Assembly (NCBI GenBank): GCA_011620845.1
Contig: WOYJ01000067.1
Coordinates: 1 to 11,496 of the forward strand
Source: Methanobacteriaceae archaeon
GTDB lineage: Archaea; Methanobacteriota; Methanobacteria; Methanobacteriales; Methanobacteriaceae
Reading direction: 5' to 3'
DNA: 11,496 nucleotides
The notes beneath the pieces are model-generated. The model had not been told where the DNA came from. It saw only the letters and a program-made list of their open reading frames with translations, and made no database searches. Position numbers and translations under genes: made by a program. This document shows, one piece after another, positions 1 to 5,980 of the stretch (its first letter is position 1; every line of letters begins with the position of its first letter).

Positions 1-69
1 ATCATATAGAATATCCCCTCATTTCAATTCTTATATTAAAATTGCATCTAAGAAATAATAAAATTTTCT

Positions 70-95
70 AAAAAAAAAAGGGAATTAAAAAAAAA
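70..95 (-). terminator. oligo-T terminator of fae-hps
   Basis: Read on the minus strand, two T tracts follow the fae-hps stop codon: nine T (95-87) and ten T (79-70). Oligo-T runs in the RNA-like strand are the usual intrinsic terminators of euryarchaeal RNA polymerase. No stable hairpin is visible, and archaea do not need one. Confidence 0.6.
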
Positions 96-109
96 GAAGT
101 GTATTTTTT

Positions 110-1351
110 TTATTTTTTAGCATCGTTGAGTTCTAGAGGTTCATCCTCTTCCAGGGCTAACCTCATGGTGTCCGGGTCCTGTGGCAGGTATTTCAGGAAA
201 TCGTCAGTTGCACGTCTTACATCTCTGGATCCGATGATATAACGTCCGACTACTATGATATCTGCTCCACTTCCCAATGCTTGGTCAACTTTATCTGGAG
301 TGATACCTCCGGCAACGGCCACCAGCCGGTTTCCACCGAGGATCTCTTTGATCTCTTTTATGTTACCCCATTCGGTCATGTCACCCAGATTTTCACCTTT
401 TTCTGCTTTGTAGGTTTCAAGATCCACGTTACGATGTAGTAATAGTATGTCTGGTTTGTATTTGAGGCCCTTGAGTTTTTCCACGAAGTTGTCCACGTTC
501 ATCATATCCAGTATGGAGTATATTCCCTGTTTAGATGCTTCCTGAATGGCTTTCTGGATTGATTCTGGGGTTCCCAGTCCGGATATGGCCACAGCATCGG
601 CTGTCTCATCTGCGGCTATTTTAACCTCTATACGGCCTACATCCAGGGTTTTAAGATCGGCGATGATGAAGGCATCCGTTCTAAGCTCCCGGATCTTACT
701 TATTATGCCCACACCGAACTTCTTAACCAGCGGGGTACCGGCTTCTATGAGGATTCTCTCCCGGTTAGGGAGGCTGTCGATTATACGTTCCATGTCCTCC
801 ATATTGTCCAGGTCTAAAGCCACTTGCAGGTAGGGTGGGTTCCATAGTCTTACCACTTTGAAGCCCATTATGGGGTGGGTGCCCCTGTCCTTTTCCGCGA
901 TGACCTTTTCAGTGGATGGGTAACTATCCATAGCCCTTTTCAGGGCTAGCTTGGTGGCTCCGTAGTTGTACTGGTAGATCTTACGGAAATTCTTTGCTTC
1001 AGGGTGGATGAATACCGTGACCATGATAACCAGGTCTTCAGCTTTTTCTTTATCTATTATGCCTTCTGAAACAGCATCAGCCACCGCCCTTCCTACTGCG
1101 GTCTGTGCCGGTCCGAATACCTTGTTAGCATCATCCAGGCAGCCCACGGTTACCTTGGGTATGATCAAAGTGGCTGGTTTAGTGGGTAAATTAGGTCTTA
1201 TCACCGCTAAAAGTGGAGTGTGTCCTATGGACAGGCTGGTCATGTTTTCCACAAATGCCGAGCCCACCGGACCATTTTTCTCTCCTATAACTAGATCAAT
1301 ATGAGCAAGTTCATTTCCGCTTCCTATTAAAGCTTCCCCAATATTATACAT
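110..1351 (-). CDS. fae-hps: bifunctional formaldehyde-activating enzyme / 3-hexulose-6-phosphate synthase
   Basis: The 413-residue protein fuses two enzymes. The Fae part (about 1-161) condenses formaldehyde with tetrahydromethanopterin. It has the catalytic His17 in LAHIDLVIG and the conserved GHTPLLAV and GTHPIMGFK segments. The Hps part (about 162-393) belongs to the OMP decarboxylase superfamily. It starts with LQVALDLDN and carries the DxKxxD motif (D232, K234, D237) and VAGGI (346-350). In archaea lacking the oxidative pentose phosphate route, Hps mainly runs toward ribulose-5-phosphate and formaldehyde, and Fae traps the formaldehyde. The fusion and its length match archaeal Fae-Hps. 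About 20 acidic residues form a C-terminal tail. The ATG has a GGAGGA ribosome site 9 nt upstream (1361-1366). The gene is transcribed alone from a TATA promoter near 1420. The enzyme is cytoplasmic. Confidence 0.96.
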   Translation of the reverse strand: MYNIGEALIGSGNELAHIDLVIGEKNGPVGSAFVENMTSLSIGHTPLLAVIRPNLPTKPATLIIPKVTVGCLDDANKVFGPAQTAVGRAVADAVSEGIIDKEKAEDLVIMVTVFIHPEAKNFRKIYQYNYGATKLALKRAMDSYPSTEKVIAEKDRGTHPIMGFKVVRLWNPPYLQVALDLDNMEDMERIIDSLPNRERILIEAGTPLVKKFGVGIISKIRELRTDAFIIADLKTLDVGRIEVKIAADETADAVAISGLGTPESIQKAIQEASKQGIYSILDMMNVDNFVEKLKGLKYKPDILLLHRNVDLETYKAEKGENLGDMTEWGNIKEIKEILGGNRLVAVAGGITPDKVDQALGSGADIIVVGRYIIGSRDVRRATDDFLKYLPQDPDTMRLALEEDEPLELNDAKK

Positions 1352-1389
1352 GGTTATTAATCCTCCAAATCCTAGTCTAATTAGTGTTA

Positions 1390-1434
1390 CAATAAATGTT
1401 TATTGGGAATTGGAGTATAAATAAATTTTCTTGG
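1390..1434 (-). promoter_or_regulatory. fae-hps promoter with dyad at the start site
   Basis: On the minus strand a purine-rich BRE (AAGAAAA, about 1433-1427) is followed by a TATA element (TTTATTTATA, about 1426-1416). Archaeal spacing puts the start near 1397, giving a leader of about 45 nt with the GGAGGA site at 1361-1366. The predicted start lies inside an inverted repeat, CAATAAA-TG-TTTATTG (1390-1405), which could be an operator. The promoter is inferred from consensus and spacing only. Confidence 0.55.
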
Positions 1435-1504
1435 TTCTAGTAATCAAGTGAATCTTTTTTGAAAATTAAATTTCATATTCTGAATAAAAAATGAATTTCT
1501 AGAT

Positions 1505-1551
1505 AAAAAAAAGAGAAAAATTACAGCCCGAAAAAATTAACAAGGGGCTGT
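1505..1551 (-). terminator. hairpin plus oligo-T terminator of the PMBR gene
   Basis: Seven-base arms ACAGCCC (1523-1529) and GGGCTGT (1545-1551) can pair around a 15-nt loop, 10 nt past the stop codon at 1561-1563. On the minus strand the hairpin is followed by five T, then eight T (1512-1505). It looks like an intrinsic terminator for the operon upstream. The plus side also has six T after the stem, but no plus-strand gene reads into it. Confidence 0.6.
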
Positions 1552-1560
1552 TTTTTAAAT

Positions 1561-2730
1561 TTAAACGTATGTTATGGTGTTTAATGCTTTAACCAATTGC
1601 AGACACTTGTTGTACATTACGGTGTTGTAGTTGTTAACGTTTAGGTACAGTTCGAATATCACGGCTGGTATTCCCTTGTTAGCTATGGGTATAGTCACGT
1701 ATTTAGGACTGGAACCATCTGCTACAGCATAATATTTCAGATATGTTGTTTTGGAAATTATTTTATTGGCATAAGATACTGATAGAGGACGTTTACTTGG
1801 TGCAAATACGAAATCGTTCGTAGCGTATAAGCCTCTGTTTCCATGTATGTCAACTGTCAGCTTGTAGGTTTTGTCTATATTAGGTACAACGTATTTCTGT
1901 GCTAAGAGTTGACCATCCATTCTGCTTTTCTCATAACTGTTTTTTTCGTTAACATATACTTTGAAAACCCAGATCTGTACATTTTTTAACTGGGATGCCA
2001 GTGTTTTCAGGGCGTTCATCATTCCCACATGGGTTATACCTTCCTGTGGATGAACTCCGATGATTACTGCAACCTTTTTTGTTCCGGTACCGAATGGTCC
2101 AATTTTATTTACATAACCTAAAGAATTGGTTCCTAACCTTTTAGTAGTGGTCTTACTGGTATCGGTAAATGTAACTGGTGGACCGGGGGATATGCCTGTG
2201 CTTGAACTGGAGGTTATCGTGCTCCATTTTTTAACTGAAACTGTGTTTGGCAAACGATTGTTGGTTTTATAGTAAGCCAGTACCTTTGATAAGGTGTAAA
2301 CTACGTTCTCGTATCGCATATTTCCAAGAGAGGTAGATGCGAAGTTTGGTGGTCTTTTGTTGTTTTCTATGAATTTTGCTACATTGGCTGCCAGTGTCAG
2401 ATACTGTGCTTTTGTTAAAGTTCCAGCTTTAACGCTTTCGCTTGGATTTGGGGGTGTGGATGCACTTACCAAAGTTATGGGTGTTGTAACACCTTTGTTA
2501 ACGTTTTGCACATCTTTTGTCAACAAGTACAGGTATTTTGGCGTGGTTAAAGTGGTATTGCTTACTTTTACAGTTGAAGGAAGTTTTTTATTGGTTTCCA
2601 CGTAAGTTTGAACATTCTTTGCCGAAGTACTTATTGAAGTTGTGTTGAACTTTGTTTCGGCTGCTGATACTGCACTGATGCTTACAAATATCAACAGAAC
2701 CAAAAAAATTGGTAATAATTTTTTAATCAT
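1561..2730 (-). CDS. secreted pseudomurein-binding repeat protein with M14-like zinc-peptidase C-terminus
   Basis: From the ATG at 2728-2730 the protein has 389 residues. Residues 1-24 are a signal peptide: MIKK, a hydrophobic stretch, then SAVSAA. Next come pseudomurein-binding repeats with the signature VxxYxExNxxLPxxV (about 37-74 and 115-152) and a partial third (about 153-170, LAYYKTNNRLPNTVSV), then a Ser/Thr/Pro linker. The C-terminal half (about 215-389) has GVHPQEG (H227, E230), DIHG (H296) and VIFELYL (E360). That order matches the HxxE...H zinc ligands and catalytic Glu of M14-like carboxypeptidases and aspartoacylase-type amidohydrolases. I infer an extracytoplasmic wall-bound peptidase that may trim pseudomurein peptides; the substrate is unproven. 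An in-frame ATG 10 codons upstream (2760) would spoil the signal peptide. GGAGGAG (2741-2747) sits 10 nt before the chosen start, which overlaps the upstream stop codon (ATGA). Confidence 0.85.
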   Translation of the reverse strand: MIKKLLPIFLVLLIFVSISAVSAAETKFNTTSISTSAKNVQTYVETNKKLPSTVKVSNTTLTTPKYLYLLTKDVQNVNKGVTTPITLVSASTPPNPSESVKAGTLTKAQYLTLAANVAKFIENNKRPPNFASTSLGNMRYENVVYTLSKVLAYYKTNNRLPNTVSVKKWSTITSSSSTGISPGPPVTFTDTSKTTTKRLGTNSLGYVNKIGPFGTGTKKVAVIIGVHPQEGITHVGMMNALKTLASQLKNVQIWVFKVYVNEKNSYEKSRMDGQLLAQKYVVPNIDKTYKLTVDIHGNRGLYATNDFVFAPSKRPLSVSYANKIISKTTYLKYYAVADGSSPKYVTIPIANKGIPAVIFELYLNVNNYNTVMYNKCLQLVKALNTITYV

Positions 2731-3101
2731 ACTAAACCATCTCCTCCACATGTGGGGCATGTTTTCCAGGTAGTATTTGGATCACTTGGATTTACAGGGA
2801 CTACTCCAGCTCCTACACATGTGGGACATGTTTGATCGCCGCCGTTGTTAGAACCACCATTGCCTCCATTATTTACACTGCCACCGTCGTTACTACTACT
2901 TCCGTCTTGGGACGGATTTTGTTGTTGGTTGTTTGGGTTATTTGGTGTGTTGTTGTTATTTGGAGTAGTGTTATTAACATCAGATATATTCGTGGTATTG
3001 TTGGTCTGATTGGTAGCGTTGAACATGGTCATGGCCAGTACACCGGCTATCCCGGCTAACACTACTACTCCGATTATTAGTAAGGCTATGTTTTGCCTCA
3101 A
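2727..3101 (-). CDS. small membrane-anchored Asn-rich protein with two DnaJ-like CxxCxGxG knuckles
   Basis: A 124-residue protein starting with TTG. Residues 5-27 form one hydrophobic segment (signal anchor). Residues 28-90 are a low-complexity Asn/Thr/Gly/Ser/Pro spacer with several N-X-S/T sequons (for example N28, N31, N38, N44), so it may be N-glycosylated outside the cell. The C-terminus holds CPTCVGAG (C92, C95) and CPTCGGDG (C115, C118), the repeat that binds zinc in DnaJ; two copies make one zinc site. There is no J domain. The TTG start is supported by AGGTGAT (3107-3113) 5 nt upstream, which matches the methanogen anti-SD; the next ATG would cut the membrane segment. Its stop overlaps the start of the PMBR protein (ATGA), so the two are likely translationally coupled. 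The function is unknown; a wall-associated partner of the peptidase is a guess. Confidence 0.8.
   Translation of the reverse strand: MRQNIALLIIGVVVLAGIAGVLAMTMFNATNQTNNTTNISDVNNTTPNNNNTPNNPNNQQQNPSQDGSSSNDGGSVNNGGNGGSNNGGDQTCPTCVGAGVVPVNPSDPNTTWKTCPTCGGDGLV
2741..2747 (-). promoter_or_regulatory. ribosome binding site fixing the PMBR protein start
   Basis: GGAGGAG on the minus strand lies 10 nt before the ATG at 2730 and inside the end of the upstream gene. It selects the start that yields a normal signal peptide and rules against the ATG at 2760. Confidence 0.75.
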
Positions 3102-3199
3102 ATTATATCACCTGTTTCTATTTTTTCTATTTATAGTTCTTTTTTGGGTTTTATTTTCTATTTCTAAATTTATTTTATCTTAGCTAATATTGAGGTCTT

Positions 3200-3208
3200 A
3201 AAAAAAAA
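3200..3208 (-). terminator. T9 tract, candidate terminator or attenuator
   Basis: Nine consecutive T on the minus strand lie about 240 nt past the trpB2 stop and downstream of the TATA box at 3246-3256. It may end trpB2 read-through. If the upstream TATA box is used, it would sit inside the leader of the Cys-knuckle/PMBR operon. The sequence alone does not separate these roles. Confidence 0.35.
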
Positions 3209-3232
3209 TCCTAATAATTAACTGAGAATGGT

Positions 3233-3264
3233 TATAAATAACATGTTATTTATATATTTCGCTG
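3233..3264 (-). promoter_or_regulatory. TATA promoter covered by a 22-bp perfect palindrome
   Basis: On the minus strand GCGAAA (3262-3257, BRE-like) precedes TATATAAATAAC (3256-3245), a strong archaeal TATA box. The sequence 3233-3254 is a perfect palindrome made of the 11-nt arm TATAAATAACA and its complement, centred at 3243.5. A dimeric regulator bound there would block TBP. The expected start is near 3227, giving a leader of about 125 nt for the TTG gene at 3101. The plus strand also reads TTTATATA (3249-3256), but it lacks a purine-rich BRE and a gene downstream. Confidence 0.5.
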
Positions 3265-3341
3265 AAATTTAAAGTGAGTACATACTGTTTTTTGGGAAAT
3301 AAATACTTTCTAAGCCGTTTCGTGGCTGGATAAAACCAATA

Positions 3342-3364
3342 AATAACTTGAGTTATTAATAACT
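3342..3364. repeat. AATAACT inverted and direct repeats
   Basis: AATAACT (3342-3348) and AGTTATT (3351-3357) form a dyad with a 2-nt centre, directly followed by another AATAACT (3358-3364). The core AATAAC/GTTATT is the same as in the palindrome at 3233-3254, and the dyad centres are 106 bp apart. It may be a second binding site for the same regulator; AT-richness makes chance possible. Confidence 0.4.
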
Positions 3365-3451
3365 TATCAGGCAGCAAGTTAATACCATAACCATACTGTA
3401 AAAATACGTTTTATAAAATATTCAAAAATAGAAAAGAAGGATTAAATATTA

Positions 3452-4744
3452 TTAATCCTCTAATTTACCTTCCAGGAAATCATCATATCCTTGCAGGTCC
3501 AGTAAACCGTGTCCTGAGAAGTTTATAACTATGTTTTTCTCTTCACCAGTTTTACGGCACTTGATAGCTTCATCTATTCCGATTTTCACTGCGTGGCCTG
3601 TTTCTGGGGCGGGTATAACTCCTTCTAATTGGGCGAAGACTTTATTGCTCTGGAAAACCTCGCTTTGGCTGACGGTGCGTGCTTCTATGACTTTTTCATG
3701 TACCAGAAGAGCTACGTGAGGCGCCATTCCATGGTAACGCAGGCCTCCGGCGTGTACAGATGGAGGGGTGTAGTCATGGCCCAGGGTGTACATCTTCATA
3801 AGGGGTGTAAAACCGCAGGTATCACCGAAGTCGTACTTGTATTCTCCTTGAGTAAGTGTAGGGCAGGATGTAGGTTCTGCTGCGATGAACTGGCAGTCCA
3901 GGTCACCGCTTAATTTGTCCTTGATGAAGGGGAAGGTTGATCCTGCGAGGTTACTTCCGCCACCGACGCATCCAATCATTACATCGGGTGTGGCATCGAT
4001 CTGGTCTAACTGCATCTTTATCTCCTGGCCGATAATTGTCTGATGCAGCATCACGTGGTTTAATACGCTTCCCAGCGTGTAATATGTTTTATCATCATTT
4101 AAAGCTACTTCTATTGCTTCTGATATGGCTATACCCAGGGATCCAGGGTGGTCAGGTTTTTCTGCCAGGACTTTTTTACCGAATTCGGTGGTGTTGCTGG
4201 GGGAGGGAATGACCTCTCCATCGTAGATCTGCATTATCGTCTTTCGGTAGGGTTTTTGCTGGAAGGATACCTTCACCATGTAGACCAGGCAGTCTAATCC
4301 CACTAGTTTACATGCCAGGGATAAGGCGGTTCCCCATTGTCCGGCACCGGTTTCTGTTGTAAGTCTTTCGACGCCATCTTGTTTTGCGTAGTATGCCTGA
4401 GCTATGGCTGTGTTGAGTTTGTGACTGCCGGTGGGTGACATGTCCTCTCGTTTGTAGAATATCTTTGCTGGAGTGTCCAGGTGTTCTTCCAGGCCTTTAG
4501 CCCGGAACAGGGGGCTTGGCCGGCCCACTTTCATGTAGACCTTTCTAACCTCTTTTGGAATTTCAATCCATCGTTCAGTTGATAGTTCCTGCCCTAGAAC
4601 TCCCTTAGAAAATATTTTGGGTAAATTTTCCAGCTGTTTTCCCTCTTCAGTTTGAGAGTATTCTGGGGGTTCTACAGGTAAATCAGCAGCTATGTTGTAC
4701 CATTTTTTTGGAGTGTCTTTTTCTGATAGGGTAATTTTGTACAT
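3452..4744 (-). CDS. trpB2: tryptophan synthase beta chain, TrpB2 type
   Basis: A PLP enzyme that joins indole and serine (or a serine derivative) to make tryptophan. From the ATG at 4742-4744 it has 430 residues, the TrpB2 length; TrpB1 is shorter, about 390-400. K109 in SPTGSHKLNTA is the Schiff-base lysine, E131 lies in ETGAGQWG, and GGGSN (258-262) binds the PLP phosphate. The N-terminal KWYNIAADLP and the C-terminal GHGLLDLQGY are TrpB2 features. A start at 4846 is possible in frame, but those 34 extra codons contain the predicted TATA box, have no ribosome site and do not fit the family, so I reject them. The gene is not in a trp operon, and no trpA is near, as is common for trpB2. Regulation is probably by TrpY through TGTACA. 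A T-rich stretch follows the stop (about 3403-3437). Confidence 0.93.
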   Translation of the reverse strand: MYKITLSEKDTPKKWYNIAADLPVEPPEYSQTEEGKQLENLPKIFSKGVLGQELSTERWIEIPKEVRKVYMKVGRPSPLFRAKGLEEHLDTPAKIFYKREDMSPTGSHKLNTAIAQAYYAKQDGVERLTTETGAGQWGTALSLACKLVGLDCLVYMVKVSFQQKPYRKTIMQIYDGEVIPSPSNTTEFGKKVLAEKPDHPGSLGIAISEAIEVALNDDKTYYTLGSVLNHVMLHQTIIGQEIKMQLDQIDATPDVMIGCVGGGSNLAGSTFPFIKDKLSGDLDCQFIAAEPTSCPTLTQGEYKYDFGDTCGFTPLMKMYTLGHDYTPPSVHAGGLRYHGMAPHVALLVHEKVIEARTVSQSEVFQSNKVFAQLEGVIPAPETGHAVKIGIDEAIKCRKTGEEKNIVINFSGHGLLDLQGYDDFLEGKLED

Positions 4745-4823
4745 AAAACCACTTTTCCTAGTTAATTCTTTCGTTTGAAATTTAAAATTCAAAAGATATT
4801 GATATCTGATTGAATCCTGTAAA

Positions 4824-4853
4824 TATTTAAACTTTGTTGAACACATTTGTACA
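4824..4853 (-). promoter_or_regulatory. trpB2 promoter with upstream TRP box
   Basis: On the minus strand BRE ACAAAG (4837-4832) and TATA TTTAAATA (4831-4824) predict a start near 4803, about 58 nt before the ATG. TGTACA (4848-4853), the TRP box bound by the repressor TrpY in Methanothermobacter, lies about 23 bp upstream of the TATA centre. A second TGTACA (4738-4743) overlaps the start codon, but Met-Tyr codons dictate it. In Methanothermobacter thermautotrophicus TrpY is reported to control trpB2, so the site fits by known biology. Confidence 0.6.
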
Positions 4854-4854
4854 T

Positions 4855-4882
4855 AGGATACTTTTTTAAGGATACTTTTTTT
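4855..4882. repeat. 14-bp tandem repeat in the divergent promoter region
   Basis: AGGATACTTTTTT occurs at 4855-4867 and again at 4869-4881, a period of 14 bp, between the TRP box of trpB2 and the start of the DUF1786 gene. The second copy has a longer T run leading into the TATA-like TTTTAAAA of that gene. It may be a slippage duplication or paired regulator sites. Confidence 0.6.
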
Positions 4883-4887
4883 TAAAA
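4880..4887 (+). promoter_or_regulatory. TATA-like element for a leaderless DUF1786 mRNA
   Basis: TTTTAAAA is centred about 25 nt before the ATG at 4909, the distance from TATA box to transcription start in archaea. The ATG is preceded by CTCTCCATATAATTTACC with no Shine-Dalgarno match. Together these suggest a leaderless transcript. Confidence 0.45.
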
Positions 4888-4908
4888 CATCTCTCCATAT
4901 AATTTACC

Positions 4909-5934
4909 ATGAGAATACTGACTTTAGATGTGGGTGCTGGAACCCAGGATATAATGCTCTACGACTCTGAGCAACCTATAGAAAACTCTTATAAAATGGT
5001 TTTACCTTCCCCAACCAGGATTTTCGCCGAAAAAATACGCAAACACCACAACGATCTGTTTTTAAGCGGCGAGACCATGGGGGGAGGATCGATAAACAAG
5101 GCTATAAAAAATCATCTGGAGAAGGGGTACCGGGTTTTAATGACTGAAAATGCTGCCAGGACGGTAAGGGATGATTTGAATAGAGTGAAATCGTTAGGTA
5201 TTGAAATAATCCCTTCTGGGGAGAGGTACCCTGAAATTTCAGAGATTGAACTTAAAGATGTAGATTTAGAGGTGATCAGGGAAGCATTTGACATATTCGG
5301 TGTGGAACTGGAATTCGACTACATCGCAGTGGCAGTCCAGGATCATGGATACTCAGAGGGTATGGGTGATCGGAACTTCCGATTCAGTAAGATCAAGGAA
5401 AAACTGGAATCACCACAACCGCCTGAAGTATTCACCTACTTCAACACTGCCCCGGAGTATTTCACCAGGATGAACGGGGTTTTAAGAACTCTTAAAGGAT
5501 ACAACGTGGTTATAATGGATTCTAAGTTTGCCTCTATCTGTGGAGCCACCTGCGATGAATATGTTAAAGATTTGGATAGTTTTATAGCATTAGATGTCGG
5601 TAACGGCCACACACTGGCCGCTTCATTTAAAGATGGGAAAATTTCAGGAGTTTTCGAACACCACACCGGCATGTTAACCCCGGATAAGATCACCAGATTC
5701 TGCAGGGAACTGGCACAGGGCACCCTCAGCCATGAACAGATCCATGAAGACGGCGGCCACGGGGCCTGGGTTGCAGAACCAATCGGTGATTTCCAGTGCT
5801 TGGTAGCCACCGGGCCAAAGAGAGGGATCCTCAAGGAGACAAATTTTAAAGTCCATAACGCCGCCCCGGCAGGGGATGTTATGATGGCAGGACCTTCTGG
5901 GCTGGTGAAGGCCGTTAAGTATATTAAAAAGTAG
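4909..5934 (+). CDS. DUF1786 family protein, predicted ASKHA-fold ATPase
   Basis: A 341-residue protein of the archaeal DUF1786 family, of unknown function. It has the nucleotide-binding signs of the actin/Hsp70/sugar-kinase fold: LDVGAGTQD (6-14, phosphate-1 loop), LDVGNGHT (228-235, phosphate-2 loop) and a Gly-rich end, GDVMMAGPSGL (322-332). Other conserved-looking segments are LSGETMGGGSIN (52-63), AVQDHGYSEG (142-151) and EHHTGMLTPDK (250-260). Cys206, Cys211 and Cys216-type residues do not form a clear cluster motif. Some database members are loosely labelled pyruvate formate-lyase activating enzyme-like; no radical-SAM CxxxCxxC is present, so I reject that label. It is divergent from trpB2, appears leaderless, and lies 46 nt before the PHP gene, possibly co-transcribed. 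It is soluble and cytoplasmic. Confidence 0.85.
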   Translation: MRILTLDVGAGTQDIMLYDSEQPIENSYKMVLPSPTRIFAEKIRKHHNDLFLSGETMGGGSINKAIKNHLEKGYRVLMTENAARTVRDDLNRVKSLGIEIIPSGERYPEISEIELKDVDLEVIREAFDIFGVELEFDYIAVAVQDHGYSEGMGDRNFRFSKIKEKLESPQPPEVFTYFNTAPEYFTRMNGVLRTLKGYNVVIMDSKFASICGATCDEYVKDLDSFIALDVGNGHTLAASFKDGKISGVFEHHTGMLTPDKITRFCRELAQGTLSHEQIHEDGGHGAWVAEPIGDFQCLVATGPKRGILKETNFKVHNAAPAGDVMMAGPSGLVKAVKYIKK

Positions 5935-5980
5935 AATTAGTAAAGTCTAAAAAAAAGGAAAAGTATGGAAAGCTGATTAA

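Larger units (their letters stand above)
3102..3451. other. 350-nt gene-free regulatory stretch
   Basis: I see no credible gene here. It contains the leader and promoter of the small Cys-knuckle protein gene (RBS 3107-3113, BRE/TATA 3246-3262), nine A at 3200-3208 (T9 on the minus strand), a 22-bp palindrome (3233-3254), a second dyad with the same half-site (3342-3357), a further AATAACT copy (3358-3364), and the end of trpB2. Weaker TATA-like sites on the minus strand lie near 3131 and 3170. Confidence 0.6.

Noticed and set aside
546..1304. Plus-strand open frames opposite fae-hps
   Set aside because: They are compositional shadows of a well recognised enzyme on the minus strand.
2731..2760. 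Upstream ATG codons (2760, 2751) for the PMBR protein
   Set aside because: They add residues before the signal peptide and lie upstream of or inside the GGAGGAG site that serves the ATG at 2730.
3249..3451. Plus-strand small RNA driven by TTTATATA at 3249
   Set aside because: The TATA is perfect, but there is no purine-rich BRE on that side, no defined terminator and no recognisable RNA fold.
1611..3790. Other TGTACA copies (for example near 1611, 1976, 3764 and 3786) as TRP boxes
   Set aside because: They lie inside coding sequence away from promoters and are expected by chance at this density.
4745..4846. 34-codon N-terminal extension of trpB2
   Set aside because: It contains the predicted TATA box and start site, has no ribosome site and exceeds the TrpB2 family length.
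5436..5856. Antisense open frames within the DUF1786 gene
   Set aside because: They have no ribosome site or family resemblance, and the plus-strand protein is clearly conserved in type.
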